From the NCBI GenBank assembly GCA_947463515.1, contig CANHRI010000014.1:1-48597 (forward strand): a stretch of 48,597 nucleotides of DNA, read 5' to 3'. Position 1 is the stretch's first letter; the number at the start of each line of letters is the position of its first letter. This document shows, one piece after another, positions 24,488 through 33,603 of the stretch. A program made the position numbers and the translations under genes. The DNA comes from Flavobacteriaceae bacterium (GTDB taxonomy: Bacteria > Bacteroidota > Bacteroidia > Flavobacteriales > Flavobacteriaceae). The notes beneath the pieces are model-generated. The model made no database searches and was not told the DNA's origin. It saw nothing but the letters and a program-made list of their open reading frames with translations.

Positions 24488-25834
24488 ATGACCACTTTCG
24501 AATCGTTGCAATTGCCCAAAGCGCTCCAAAAAGCGATTGACGAAATGGGACTTACTCAACCAACTCCCATTCAGCATCGTGCTTTTCCTGTCATTAGTTC
24601 AGGAAGAGATGTCATCGGTATTGCGCAAACAGGGACGGGAAAAACATTGGCTTACCTCCTACCCGTTTTGAAACCATGGAAGTTTATGGCCTCCGAAACG
24701 CCTCGCGTAGTGATCCTTGTCCCTACCCGTGAACTTGTGGTACAAATTACCGAGGTGGTGAGCCAGCTCACCCAATACATGTCCATTCGCACCTTAGGCG
24801 TCTATGGGGGCGTCAATATCAATACCCAAAAGAAAGCGGTTTACGAAGGGGTTGATATATTGGTAGGGACACCGGGACGTATCATGGATTTGGCGCTGGA
24901 TAATGTGGTGCGCTTTGATACCTTGCAAAAACTCATTATCGACGAATTTGATGAAATCCTAAACTTAGGCTTCCGCGCTCAAGTAACGGCCATCCTTTCG
25001 ATGATGCGCCAAAAACGCCAAAACATTCTCTTTTCAGCGACCATGACCGATGAAGTGGATGCGATGTTGGACGAGTATTTTGATTTCCCTGAAGAAATTA
25101 GTTTGGCACCCTCGGGAACGCCTTTGGAAAAAATAGAACAACATGCCTATCGAGTGCCCAACTTTTTGACCAAACTAAATCTGCTCAAACAATTATTACA
25201 CAACGACTCCTCGATGGAGCGCATATTGATTTTTGCCAACAACAAAAAGACAGTCGATTTGATTGCGCAAGCGTTAGAACCCGATTTCCCTGAACAATTG
25301 GGCATTATTCATTCTAACAAATCGCAAAACTACCGACTAAATACCATGGCGTCTTTTCAAAAGGGCGAACTCCGTGGGTTGGTAACCACCGATGTAATGG
25401 CGCGGGGATTGGATATTTCCGATATTACCCACGTCATCAACTTTGAAATGACCGAAAGTCCCGAACAATACATCCACCGCATCGGACGTACGGGACGGGC
25501 CGACAAATCGGGTATTGCGATTAGTTTGATAAGTCCGCGTGAAGAGGAAATCCAACTCGAAGCTGAAATGCTCATGGAGAAAGAGCTCACACTTCTCCCC
25601 TTTCCCGAGGAAGTTGAAGTGGTCAACCGACTGTTGGAATTTGAAAAAGACAAAAAGAAAGTCAAGTTTCTTCTCAAACGACCCAAACTCGAGGGTGGCA
25701 CTGCTTTTCAGGATAAAAAAGATAAAAATACGAAAGTAAATTTAGGAGGACCCGGCAAACGAAAACCGCGAAAAACAGCGCCACGCAACCGTGCTGTAGA
25801 GCGTAAAAGGAATGAAAAACGCAAAAAAGGATAA
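24488..25834 (+). CDS. DEAD-box RNA helicase with a DEFD motif II
   Basis: 448 residues from ATG 24488 (MTTFESLQLP); a TTG 51 bases upstream would start inside repeats. Motifs: Q-motif TQPTPIQ (about 23-29), AQTGTGKT (46-53), PTREL (79-83), GTPGR (127-131), D152-E-F-D155 in place of DEAD, SAT (183-185), TTDVMARGLD, and HRIGRTGRA (motif VI). The C-terminal 60 residues are rich in K and R. It probably unwinds structured mRNA or rRNA, perhaps in cold adaptation or ribosome assembly. The Ala-to-Phe change at motif II keeps both acidic residues, so activity is expected. It is monocistronic. Confidence 0.92.
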   Translation: MTTFESLQLPKALQKAIDEMGLTQPTPIQHRAFPVISSGRDVIGIAQTGTGKTLAYLLPVLKPWKFMASETPRVVILVPTRELVVQITEVVSQLTQYMSIRTLGVYGGVNINTQKKAVYEGVDILVGTPGRIMDLALDNVVRFDTLQKLIIDEFDEILNLGFRAQVTAILSMMRQKRQNILFSATMTDEVDAMLDEYFDFPEEISLAPSGTPLEKIEQHAYRVPNFLTKLNLLKQLLHNDSSMERILIFANNKKTVDLIAQALEPDFPEQLGIIHSNKSQNYRLNTMASFQKGELRGLVTTDVMARGLDISDITHVINFEMTESPEQYIHRIGRTGRADKSGIAISLISPREEEIQLEAEMLMEKELTLLPFPEEVEVVNRLLEFEKDKKKVKFLLKRPKLEGGTAFQDKKDKNTKVNLGGPGKRKPRKTAPRNRAVERKRNEKRKKG

Positions 25835-25869
25835 GCGCTAAATTCCCGTTAAAGACTTCTTACATCGGT

Positions 25870-25886
25870 TATTTTTGTTATTTTTG
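25870..25886 (+). promoter_or_regulatory. Twin -7 elements of the BatA-like gene
   Basis: TATTTTTG occurs twice, at 25870-25877 and 25879-25886, nine bases apart. The second is 23 bases before ATG 25910. No -33 element is obvious. Confidence 0.5.
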
Positions 25887-25909
25887 AAACCACAAACGTA
25901 AGTCCGACA

Positions 25910-27844
25910 ATGCAATTTAAACATCCGGAAGTTCTCTATTTTCTCTCCCTTTTGGTGCTCCCGATTTTGGTGCATTTGTTTCAATTGCGGCGCTTTAAAA
26001 CACAATACTTTACCAACGTTCGATTTCTTAAAGAATTAGTTGTACAAACCCGAAAAAGTTCGACCCTCAAAAAATATTTACTTCTTGCCACCCGCTTGTT
26101 GCTCCTCACCTTTTTGATTCTAGCCTTTGCGCAACCCTTTTGGGAAGCCAAAGAAGCCAAAAATGCGAAAAACGAACTCTATATTATTATAGACAATTCG
26201 TTTTCCATGCAGGCTAAAGGTAAAAAAGGGGAATTGCTTAAACGTGCAGTGCAAGACATTCTGGCGGAAGCCCCTGAAAGTGCTAACTTTTCGCTCCTCA
26301 CCAACACCGAAAGTTATTGGAATACCGATATCAAGTCGATTCAACGAGAATTGCAAAACCTTTCCTACAGCGCTACCCCATTTGAACCGGAACGATTGAT
26401 TGCCCAAGTTCGCGCCCACCGTTCTACTTTTCGCAAAGATATCGTTGTGATCTCCGACGGTGTGGGTACCCGCGCCGAAGCCTTGGGAGTCTTGAATAAT
26501 GACGAAAAAGGGTATTACATTCCGGTACAAGCCGAAAAAACGCAAAACATCGCCATTGACAGTGTCTACCTCGATCAAACGCTCGATCAATTTTATGAAA
26601 TCGAAGTGGCAGTGCGCTCGTATGGAGCCACTTCCGATGCGGTACCGGTTGCCTTTTACGACGGTCAAAAATTGGTAGCCAAAACCTTGGTTAATTTCAA
26701 TCAACCGCGACAAACGCTAAAATTCACGCTACCAAAAACAGAATTTAACGGTTATGTTTCGCTCAACGACAACAGTTTGGAGTACGATAACACCTACTAT
26801 TTTTCACTCTCAAAACCCGAAAAAAGTCGGGTCATGAGTATTAGCGAGTCGGCACCATCAACTTTTTTAAATAAAATTTATACCCCAGACGAATTTGAAT
26901 ACACGGCCACTACCCTTACGACCTTACCCTATGCGCTTCTGGAAAAACAAGACGCCATTGTACTCAACGAAATAGCAACTTTACCCGCATCACTACAAAC
27001 TACCTTAAAAGCTTTTGTCGCACAGGGTGGAAATCTAATTCTTATTCCTTCCCCCGACACCAATGTTAGTTCGTACAACGCATTACTAAATGCCCTTGGT
27101 GGCGGATATGTGTATCAAGATTGGAAGGTGAACGATCGGTTGGTGACCAAAATCAATTTCAATCACCCCTTGTATGCTGGAGTTTTTGAAAAGAAAACGG
27201 AGAATTTTCAATACCCCAACATAAAAGCAGGCTATTCGGTGCAAACCTCATTTCCAACCGTTTTGGAATGCAACGATCAGCGTCCTTTTTTGAGTGCCGT
27301 TACCCGAGGGGCAGGAACAATGTATTGTTTCTCTGCGCCCCTTCGTCAGGAGTGGGGTAACTTTAAAAACTCACCTTACTTGATTGTGCCAACGCTGTAT
27401 AACATGGCCTTTAATAGCCAAAAAACGGGAATCAAAGCCTCTACCATCGGAAGCAGTCGCCCCTACATTGCTGCGGTATCGCTCGGTGAGGATGAAATTG
27501 TATCCTTACAAAAAGAAGAAACCGAAGTCATTCCCGAACAGCAAAGGCTATACAATCAAGTGAAACTTACTTTTTCGACCCAACCGCAACGGGCAGGCAA
27601 TTACACCCTTTTACGTAAAAAAGAAACCGTCGATCAATTGAGTTTCAACTACCCTCGAACAGAGAGCGACCTTCAAGCGGTGCCCTCCAATTGGATGGCG
27701 AATTGGAAGGAAATAACGGCTACCGACCAATTGTTTGATACCTTACAAGCGGATCGAAGCGATACTGTAATTTGGAAATGGTGTATTCTTTTGGCTTTAC
27801 TTTTCTTGCTGATAGAAATTGCCATTCAAAAAATAATCCGATAA
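25910..27844 (+). CDS. BatA/aerotolerance-type membrane protein with vWA domain
   Basis: 644 residues. The N-terminal BatA domain (HPEVLYFLSLLVLPILVHLFQLRR) starts with a membrane helix, a second helix follows at about 58-76, then a periplasmic von Willebrand A-like domain with a MIDAS-type DxSxS at IIIDNSFSM (about 92-100). A long extracytoplasmic region ends in a C-terminal helix (WKWCILLALLFLLIEIAI, about 622-640). Relatives act with MoxR ATPases in Bacteroidetes stress and aerotolerance clusters; no MoxR or other bat gene is present here. It is the first gene of an apparent operon: the dihydroorotase homologue starts 16 bases on and a small membrane protein follows two bases after that. 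Confidence 0.85.
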   Translation: MQFKHPEVLYFLSLLVLPILVHLFQLRRFKTQYFTNVRFLKELVVQTRKSSTLKKYLLLATRLLLLTFLILAFAQPFWEAKEAKNAKNELYIIIDNSFSMQAKGKKGELLKRAVQDILAEAPESANFSLLTNTESYWNTDIKSIQRELQNLSYSATPFEPERLIAQVRAHRSTFRKDIVVISDGVGTRAEALGVLNNDEKGYYIPVQAEKTQNIAIDSVYLDQTLDQFYEIEVAVRSYGATSDAVPVAFYDGQKLVAKTLVNFNQPRQTLKFTLPKTEFNGYVSLNDNSLEYDNTYYFSLSKPEKSRVMSISESAPSTFLNKIYTPDEFEYTATTLTTLPYALLEKQDAIVLNEIATLPASLQTTLKAFVAQGGNLILIPSPDTNVSSYNALLNALGGGYVYQDWKVNDRLVTKINFNHPLYAGVFEKKTENFQYPNIKAGYSVQTSFPTVLECNDQRPFLSAVTRGAGTMYCFSAPLRQEWGNFKNSPYLIVPTLYNMAFNSQKTGIKASTIGSSRPYIAAVSLGEDEIVSLQKEETEVIPEQQRLYNQVKLTFSTQPQRAGNYTLLRKKETVDQLSFNYPRTESDLQAVPSNWMANWKEITATDQLFDTLQADRSDTVIWKWCILLALLFLLIEIAIQKIIR

Positions 27845-27860
27845 ACAACACACAACAACT

Positions 27861-29114
27861 ATGACTACGGTACTTAAATCGGTAACAATTGTAGACCCCA
27901 AAGGGACATACCACCACCAATGTGTCGATATACACCTTAAAGACGGTATGATTAACGCTATAGGCGAAAATTTACCGCTCCCCCAAGAAGCGCAGGTCAT
28001 CGAATTGCACAATGCCTTCGTATCCCCGGGTTGGTTTGACACCTCGGTCGTTTTGGGAGAACCCGGATATGAAGCGGCTGAAACCATCGCCAATGGGTTG
28101 AAAACCGCTGCAAGCTCTGGATTCACCGAAATCATGGTACAACCGCATACGCTACCCGTAGCCGATAATGCCGCTGTTCTTCATTTGTTGCATCAAAAAG
28201 CCTCGGGACAAGCGACCGCAATTCATCCGATTGGGGCGCTCACGATGGGTAGTGCTGGACAAGCATTGGCCGAACTGTACGATATGCAACAAGCCGGAGC
28301 TATAGCTTTTGGGGATTATAAAAAAAGTATGAAAAATGCCAATCTGTTCAAGATTGCCCTTCAATATGTGCAGGATTTTAATGGACGGGTTCTTGCCTAT
28401 TGTGAAGACGATACCCTCCGCGGAAATGGTGTGGTTAACGAAGGTATTACAGCAACACGACTAGGACTCAAAGGAATTCCGAGTTTGGCGGAAGAATTAC
28501 AGGTGGCCCGCAATTTATTTTTACTTGAATATACAGGAGGCGCTTTACATATCCCTACCCTTTCGACGGCAAAATCGGTGGCGCTTGTTCGTGAGGCCAA
28601 AGCGCGGGGATTGAATGTTACCTGCAGTGTGGCTGTCGCGCACTTAGTCCTTACCGATACCGTTTTGGAAACCTTTGATACCCGCTACAAACTTTCCCCG
28701 CCGTTACGCACGGTACATGACCGAGAGGCGTTGTGGGAAGGGCTACGCGATAACACCATCGATTGCATTACGAGTGACCATCATCCGGTAGATATTGAAT
28801 GTAAAAAAGTAGAATTTGACTTAGCCCATGAAGGGTCGATCGGACTAGAATCGGCGTGGGGTACACTTGCGGCTGTTCTTCCGATGGATTTGATTGTTGA
28901 AAAACTGACTGCGGGCCGAGCGATTTTCGGACTACCTCCGGCGGTAATTGCCCCAGGCGCTGCAGTGAATCTAACGCTATTTACCACAGAAGAAACGGGA
29001 ACATTTACCGCAGATCAAATTCGTTCTACTTCCAAAAATGCCGCTTTACTCGGTCAACCCACCCTTGGTAAAGTACTTGGTATCGCCCGTGAAAAACATC
29101 TTATGCTCAATTAA
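27861..29114 (+). CDS. Dihydroorotase homologue, probably catalytically inactive
   Basis: 417 residues, clearly of the class I dihydroorotase fold (N-terminal beta domain, TIM barrel, SDHHPVD near the end). However, the metal-binding DxHxH after PGxxD is D60-T-S-V-V64 in the sequence PGWFDTSVVLGEPG, so both histidines are lost (S62, V64) and the following Arg is Gly. A later ligand region reads LAYCEDD where an active enzyme has His before the CED/AED. The HIxHVST region reads HIPTLST. The terminal Asp in SDHHP is kept. Pseudo-dihydroorotases of this kind (PyrC') exist as non-catalytic partners of aspartate transcarbamoylase; no pyrB is adjacent, so the role is open. An active enzyme should be encoded elsewhere. 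Gaps of 16 and 2 bases tie it to its neighbours. Confidence 0.85.
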   Translation: MTTVLKSVTIVDPKGTYHHQCVDIHLKDGMINAIGENLPLPQEAQVIELHNAFVSPGWFDTSVVLGEPGYEAAETIANGLKTAASSGFTEIMVQPHTLPVADNAAVLHLLHQKASGQATAIHPIGALTMGSAGQALAELYDMQQAGAIAFGDYKKSMKNANLFKIALQYVQDFNGRVLAYCEDDTLRGNGVVNEGITATRLGLKGIPSLAEELQVARNLFLLEYTGGALHIPTLSTAKSVALVREAKARGLNVTCSVAVAHLVLTDTVLETFDTRYKLSPPLRTVHDREALWEGLRDNTIDCITSDHHPVDIECKKVEFDLAHEGSIGLESAWGTLAAVLPMDLIVEKLTAGRAIFGLPPAVIAPGAAVNLTLFTTEETGTFTADQIRSTSKNAALLGQPTLGKVLGIAREKHLMLN

Positions 29115-29116
29115 TT

Positions 29117-29455
29117 ATGGACACAACAATCATCAAAGAAGGCAAATCAATGGCAATCTTGAGTTATGTGCTCATCATTGGCCCGCTCATCGCATTATCC
29201 ATCAATGCCGATAAAAAAAATCCCTTTACTTCGTTTCATCTGCGCCAAGGGTTGGGACTCACAGCGACATTTCTGTTGATTGGACTCACGATGAGTAGTT
29301 ATTTCAACCGTTCGCAATTACCCCCTGAAACGAGTTTCAACATCGCTTTTCCCTTTTGGATATTCATTAGTATTCTTACTTTTTACGGGATGTTCACAGC
29401 GGTTATGGGGTATACCCGTCCCATACCATTGTTGGGAACTATTTTTCAAAAATGA
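29117..29455 (+). CDS. DUF4870-like small membrane protein
   Basis: 112 residues: about three hydrophobic segments (9-25, 44-58, 78-95) and the SFHLRQGLGL motif typical of DUF4870/YlaC-type integral proteins. Function unknown. It starts two bases after the dihydroorotase homologue's stop, so the genes are translated together. Confidence 0.82.
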   Translation: MDTTIIKEGKSMAILSYVLIIGPLIALSINADKKNPFTSFHLRQGLGLTATFLLIGLTMSSYFNRSQLPPETSFNIAFPFWIFISILTFYGMFTAVMGYTRPIPLLGTIFQK

Positions 29456-29512
29456 TTGAAACGACTGTAACAATCTGACATTTTCGGGACAAATGAGGCA
29501 ATCAGAAACCTC

Positions 29513-31945
29513 ATGAAAGCAAAACCCTTTAGAACTACCCCTATTCTTTTTTTACTCCTCAGTCTTTTTAGCTACGGTTTTCGTGCTCAAGCGCAAACCG
29601 GAAATGTCAAAGGTAGAGTGCGTTCGGAAAAAGAAACTGCCCTTTACGCGGCTTCTGTGGCACTATTTGATGCCGAAAACAAACTGGTCAAAGCCGTTTT
29701 AACCGATGCCGAAGGCGCCTTTACCATTTCGCGTTTGCGTCCAGGAACCTATAGTTTAAAAGTTACCTCTGTAGGATTTGAGGACCAAATTCTGAAAGGA
29801 CTGCTTATAAAGGAAAGCGAATTAATTTTGGAACCCATCCTTCTGAAAGAAAGCGCTGTTCAGTTGAATGAAGTCGTCATCAAAAAAGAAAAACCACTTG
29901 TTCAAGTCTTGGCCGATAAAACGGTTTTCAACGTCGAAAATACGATTAATGCGACGGGGAATACCGGTTTTGAATTGCTGCGAAAAGCACCAGGTGTTGT
30001 AGTAGACAACAATGATAATGTTGTGGTTGAAGGCAAAAGTGGTGTTCTTTTTTACATCGATGGAAAACAATCGTTTTTGAGTGGCGCCGATATGACCAAT
30101 TTCCTAAAAACGATCCAATCCACAGATATTGAATCGATTGAAATCATTACCCAACCGTCTTCCAAATACGATGCTGCCGGAAATGCGGGTATTGTCAACA
30201 TCAAATTGAAAAAAAATAAAAACTTTGGTACGAACGGTACGGTCACTTCTGGGTACAATATCGGGCGATTTGGCACGTCGGTGAATTCGATATCCTTGAA
30301 TAACCGCAGTAAAAAATTCAACACCTACCTCAACTACAGCAACCGTTTTGGAAAGAGTTACAACTTTATGGAGTTTGAACGCCAACAGAATGGTCGGGTT
30401 TTTAATTCCGATACGAAAACGGATTATATGACCAATGCCAATAACGTGAAAATGGGACTCGATTACACCCATAACCGTCGTCATTCGTTTGGACTTGTCC
30501 TCACGGGTAACTTTAATAATGCGTATGGAGATGGCCGATCTCGAACCCCTATTCGTCCGCAAACTTCCAATATTGTCGATAGTGTTTTGGTAGCGCAAAA
30601 TAAGGCACATAACAAAAATTACAACTTGTATGCCAACGTAAATTACCGATTTCAAGACACCACAGGCGTTTCGTTAACTACTGATTTGGATGTTGGGCGG
30701 TACAACTCAGACCGCGATACTTTTTTACCCAACTTTTATTTAGACCCCACCGAAACAACGGTATTAAGTGCCATCATCAACAGCCAATACACCCCTGTCA
30801 TTATTGATATTGCCGCATTTAAATCCGATTATGAACAGCGACTGGGTAAGGGAAAATTGGGACTGGGAATGAAAACTTCGTTAGTATCCACAGAAAACAC
30901 CTTTGATGTTTTTAATTATCCCGCAGGACAACCCGTTTTCAATACCACATTGAGCAATCGCTTTACGTATAAAGAAAATGTGAATGCGGTATATGTGAAT
31001 TACAACCGTATGGTGAAGAAGTTTAATTTTCAATTGGGACTCCGCGTTGAAAACACACATTCCGATGGTGAATTGAGCAGTTTACAGCAAAACAATGATG
31101 CACGGGTAAAACGAAAATATACCGATTTTTTCCCCAGTGGAGGGATCACGTATACGCAAAACGAAAGCAATTCATGGGCACTTACCTACAGTCGCCGCAT
31201 CGAACGTCCGAGTTACAACGCTTTAAATCCGTTTGAATATCAAATTGATGAATTGTCGGTTAGCAAAGGGAATCCTTTTTTACAACCCCAATATGTGCAC
31301 AATATCAAAGCTTCCCACACCTATAAATACAAACTTAACACCTCGTTGAGTTACAGTTATGTCTCTGATTTCTTTGCGCAAGTGACCGAAGCGGTGGGAC
31401 TGAATAAGAGTCGCATGACCACCAAAAATGTGGCCAATCAGGAAACGATTAATTTGGGAATTTCGTACCCTTTTAAGGTCAATAATTGGTGGAATGTGTA
31501 CATGAGTGTCAATGCCTTTCGCAGCCGCTACATTCCCACGGATCCCTCTTTTGTGGGCTTAACGCAGGAAACTTTAAACATTTATGGGCAAAATAATATT
31601 ACGCTTCCTAAAAAAATCAATTTGGAAATTTCAGGATGGTTTAATTCGCCTTCGGTGTGGGGTGGAACCTATCGTACAGCAAGTTTGGGATCCCTAGACA
31701 TTGCATTACAAAAGAAGTTTTTGAAAGACAAATTAAACGTACGTGTGGCCGTTTCCGATGTATTGTTTACCTCACCATGGTCGGGTCGAACCGAGTTTGC
31801 CAACGTTATCATCAACGGTCGTGGGGGAAGTGACAGCCGCCAGCTTCGTTTTAACCTCACTTACAATTTTGGTAATGACCAAGTAAAAAGGGTGCAAAAC
31901 CGCAATACCGGGGTAGAAGACGAGAAAAATCGTATTGGGAATTAG
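29513..31945 (+). CDS. TonB-dependent-receptor-like outer membrane protein (OMP_b-brl_3 type)
   Basis: 810 residues: signal peptide (to about residue 28, FRAQAQ), a carboxypeptidase-regulatory-like beta domain (about 30-110, containing DAEGAFTISRLRPGTYSLKV), a plug domain (about 125-250, including FELLRKAPGVVVDNNDNVVVEGKSGVL and GxAGIVNIKLKK), then a long beta-barrel with alternating aromatic strands up to the terminal RFNLTYNFGN. No TonB box was picked out. No SusD partner is adjacent. Such receptors import siderophores, peptides or glycans across the outer membrane with TonB; the ligand cannot be inferred. The C-terminal 20 residues after the barrel are charged. It is preceded by a 57-base gap and followed by the esterase gene, with a -7 element overlapping its stop codon. 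Confidence 0.92.
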   Translation: MKAKPFRTTPILFLLLSLFSYGFRAQAQTGNVKGRVRSEKETALYAASVALFDAENKLVKAVLTDAEGAFTISRLRPGTYSLKVTSVGFEDQILKGLLIKESELILEPILLKESAVQLNEVVIKKEKPLVQVLADKTVFNVENTINATGNTGFELLRKAPGVVVDNNDNVVVEGKSGVLFYIDGKQSFLSGADMTNFLKTIQSTDIESIEIITQPSSKYDAAGNAGIVNIKLKKNKNFGTNGTVTSGYNIGRFGTSVNSISLNNRSKKFNTYLNYSNRFGKSYNFMEFERQQNGRVFNSDTKTDYMTNANNVKMGLDYTHNRRHSFGLVLTGNFNNAYGDGRSRTPIRPQTSNIVDSVLVAQNKAHNKNYNLYANVNYRFQDTTGVSLTTDLDVGRYNSDRDTFLPNFYLDPTETTVLSAIINSQYTPVIIDIAAFKSDYEQRLGKGKLGLGMKTSLVSTENTFDVFNYPAGQPVFNTTLSNRFTYKENVNAVYVNYNRMVKKFNFQLGLRVENTHSDGELSSLQQNNDARVKRKYTDFFPSGGITYTQNESNSWALTYSRRIERPSYNALNPFEYQIDELSVSKGNPFLQPQYVHNIKASHTYKYKLNTSLSYSYVSDFFAQVTEAVGLNKSRMTTKNVANQETINLGISYPFKVNNWWNVYMSVNAFRSRYIPTDPSFVGLTQETLNIYGQNNITLPKKINLEISGWFNSPSVWGGTYRTASLGSLDIALQKKFLKDKLNVRVAVSDVLFTSPWSGRTEFANVIINGRGGSDSRQLRFNLTYNFGNDQVKRVQNRNTGVEDEKNRIGN

Positions 31946-31953
31946 TATCTTTG
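31946..31953 (+). promoter_or_regulatory. -7 element of the esterase gene
   Basis: TATCTTTG, starting one base after the receptor stop codon and ending 16 bases before ATG 31970. Confidence 0.5.
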
Positions 31954-31969
31954 CGCGCAAACAATAGCT

Positions 31970-32614
31970 ATGGACTTACACTACCTTGTTAGAGAACCTC
32001 AAACGATTCAATCGGGTCATCCCGTGTTGATTTTACTTCACGGCTACGGAAGCAACGAACAAGATCTATTCTCGTTTGCGAGTGAATTGCCCCACGATTA
32101 TTATGTGATTTCGGTTCGGGCGCCTTATGACCTCATGTACGGAAGTTATGCGTGGTATGCCATTAATTTTGACGCCGATGAAAATAAATTTTCAGATGTA
32201 GTACAAGCCCGTCAATCGCGGGATCAAATAGCGGATTGTATTGATAAACTCCTTCAGAAATACCCTATTAATCCAAAACAGGTAACCCTCATCGGATTTA
32301 GTCAAGGTTGTATTTTGAGTTATGCCGTAGCGGTATCCTATCCCGAAAAAGTACAACGTGTAGTGGGGATGAGTGGGTATTTTAATCGGGACATTGCTGT
32401 GGAAGGATTTGAAGGCAAAACATTCGACGCCCTTAAAGTATTTGCCTCACATGGAAGCGTGGATCAGGTTATTCCTGTCGAATGGGCCCGAAAAGCAGTG
32501 CCGCAATTGGAAGCCTTGGGAATTGCTGTTACCTACAAAGAGTATCCTGTAGGCCATGGTGTTGCGCCACAAAACTTTTTTGATTTTCGAAACTGGCTAG
32601 AAACTACGCGGTAA
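31970..32614 (+). CDS. Phospholipase/carboxylesterase-type alpha/beta hydrolase
   Basis: 214 residues. The catalytic triad can be read: S111 in GFSQG, D165 in HGSVDQVIP, H196 in VGHGVAP. HGYGSNEQDL near the start gives the oxyanion region. This is the PF02230 acyl-protein-thioesterase / carboxylesterase family. It is probably cytoplasmic, as no signal peptide is seen. Its stop codon is directly adjacent to the end of the convergent lipoprotein gene (32615) with no terminator. Confidence 0.92.
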   Translation: MDLHYLVREPQTIQSGHPVLILLHGYGSNEQDLFSFASELPHDYYVISVRAPYDLMYGSYAWYAINFDADENKFSDVVQARQSRDQIADCIDKLLQKYPINPKQVTLIGFSQGCILSYAVAVSYPEKVQRVVGMSGYFNRDIAVEGFEGKTFDALKVFASHGSVDQVIPVEWARKAVPQLEALGIAVTYKEYPVGHGVAPQNFFDFRNWLETTR

Positions 32615-33094
32615 TTATTCGGCTTCTGGATCAGCACTACCCGTTACCTTTTGCCCGATTTCACCATCACCCGCATACAAGGTCGTTTCGCCTTTTTTAA
32701 AAATGAACCCTTTCCATGCCACCAATTGATAGTCGTTTTTCATCCATGGACTGCTTTCACTAGTACGGGTAAGTACCATGGATTCTTGGTTGGGTAAAAA
32801 GACTTCTGCTTGCTTGCGGTCTTCGCTAAACAAGACATAAGCCGCTAGGGTTTCATCTTCGGTATTGGCTAGATCTACAGGATTTAACTGTAATCCTGTA
32901 AACATCCGGACACACTCTTTGTTTAGTTTCGACCACGTATAACCCGCTGAAGCTAAACAACCGTTTTCGTCTTTATCCGAACCGGTAATGGTAGAATCCT
33001 TGACTTGCCCTTGTGCCGCGGTTGCCTCCTCCGATTGGGGTTTGCAAGCGCCGACAAGCAACAACAATATAAGTGAAAAAAAAGATGTTTTCAT
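32615..33094 (-). CDS. Putative lipoprotein, unknown function
   Basis: 159 residues. Lipobox LVGAC (C17) after a hydrophobic leader, then a low-complexity acidic/Ser/Thr linker to about residue 45 and a beta-rich domain with CLASAGYTWSKLNKECV, reminiscent of the peptidoglycan-associated or protease-inhibitor-like small lipoproteins of Bacteroidetes. Two cysteines in this segment (about 46 and 61) may form a disulphide. It lies directly downstream (15 bases) of the 33110 gene in the same direction. Family not firmly recognised. Confidence 0.75.
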   Translation of the reverse strand: MKTSFFSLILLLLVGACKPQSEEATAAQGQVKDSTITGSDKDENGCLASAGYTWSKLNKECVRMFTGLQLNPVDLANTEDETLAAYVLFSEDRKQAEVFLPNQESMVLTRTSESSPWMKNDYQLVAWKGFIFKKGETTLYAGDGEIGQKVTGSADPEAE

Positions 33095-33109
33095 GCTGAA
33101 AATTAAACG

Positions 33110-33601
33110 TTAGTATTCCTCTTTGGGATAGATGTAGCTGTCCATGGTTTGAAACGTAGCTTTTCCTTTTTCATCGACAAAATATTTGATCACAACATCG
33201 CCCCAGTAAATTCCATCGCTGTAATTGGCAATAATCCAGCGGTGGTTGAGTACTTTCATGGAATTAATAATAAACTTTTGGGCTCCTAATTTCTCTTGTC
33301 CCGTATACGGATTCCCTTCGGGTTTGTCGTTAAAACTCAACAACTGTTCCTTGATGGAAGGCTCTAATTTTTTTACATCAAAATTGGCAAAATAGTTTTG
33401 CGCATACTCGTTTTTTTGTAACGAAAAGGAATCGGCATTGGCCAACTGTTGCGAAAGTTGTGCAATACTATCGCTTTTCGCCTTTAATTCAGCGGTTGCT
33501 TTCTTTTGTTGCATTTGAACCTGCTTGCTATAATACACATAGGTAAAAGAAGCCAAAAGTGCAGCGATGATAAACAAATAAAGATAAAGTTGTCGTGCCA
33601 T
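33110..33601 (-). CDS. Membrane-anchored protein of unknown function
   Basis: 163 residues: an N-terminal membrane helix (about 5-25), a coiled-coil of about 30 residues (KQVQMQQKKATAELKAKSDS), and a globular C-terminal domain ending MDSYIYPKEEY. I do not recognise the family; the conserved-looking motif is NHRWIIANYSDGIYWGDVVIKYF. It ends two bases before the MBL hydrolase's reading frame (stop at 33604), in the same direction, so 33604, 33110 and 32615 form an operon. Confidence 0.78.
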   Translation of the reverse strand: MARQLYLYLFIIAALLASFTYVYYSKQVQMQQKKATAELKAKSDSIAQLSQQLANADSFSLQKNEYAQNYFANFDVKKLEPSIKEQLLSFNDKPEGNPYTGQEKLGAQKFIINSMKVLNHRWIIANYSDGIYWGDVVIKYFVDEKGKATFQTMDSYIYPKEEY

Positions 33602-33603
33602 AA

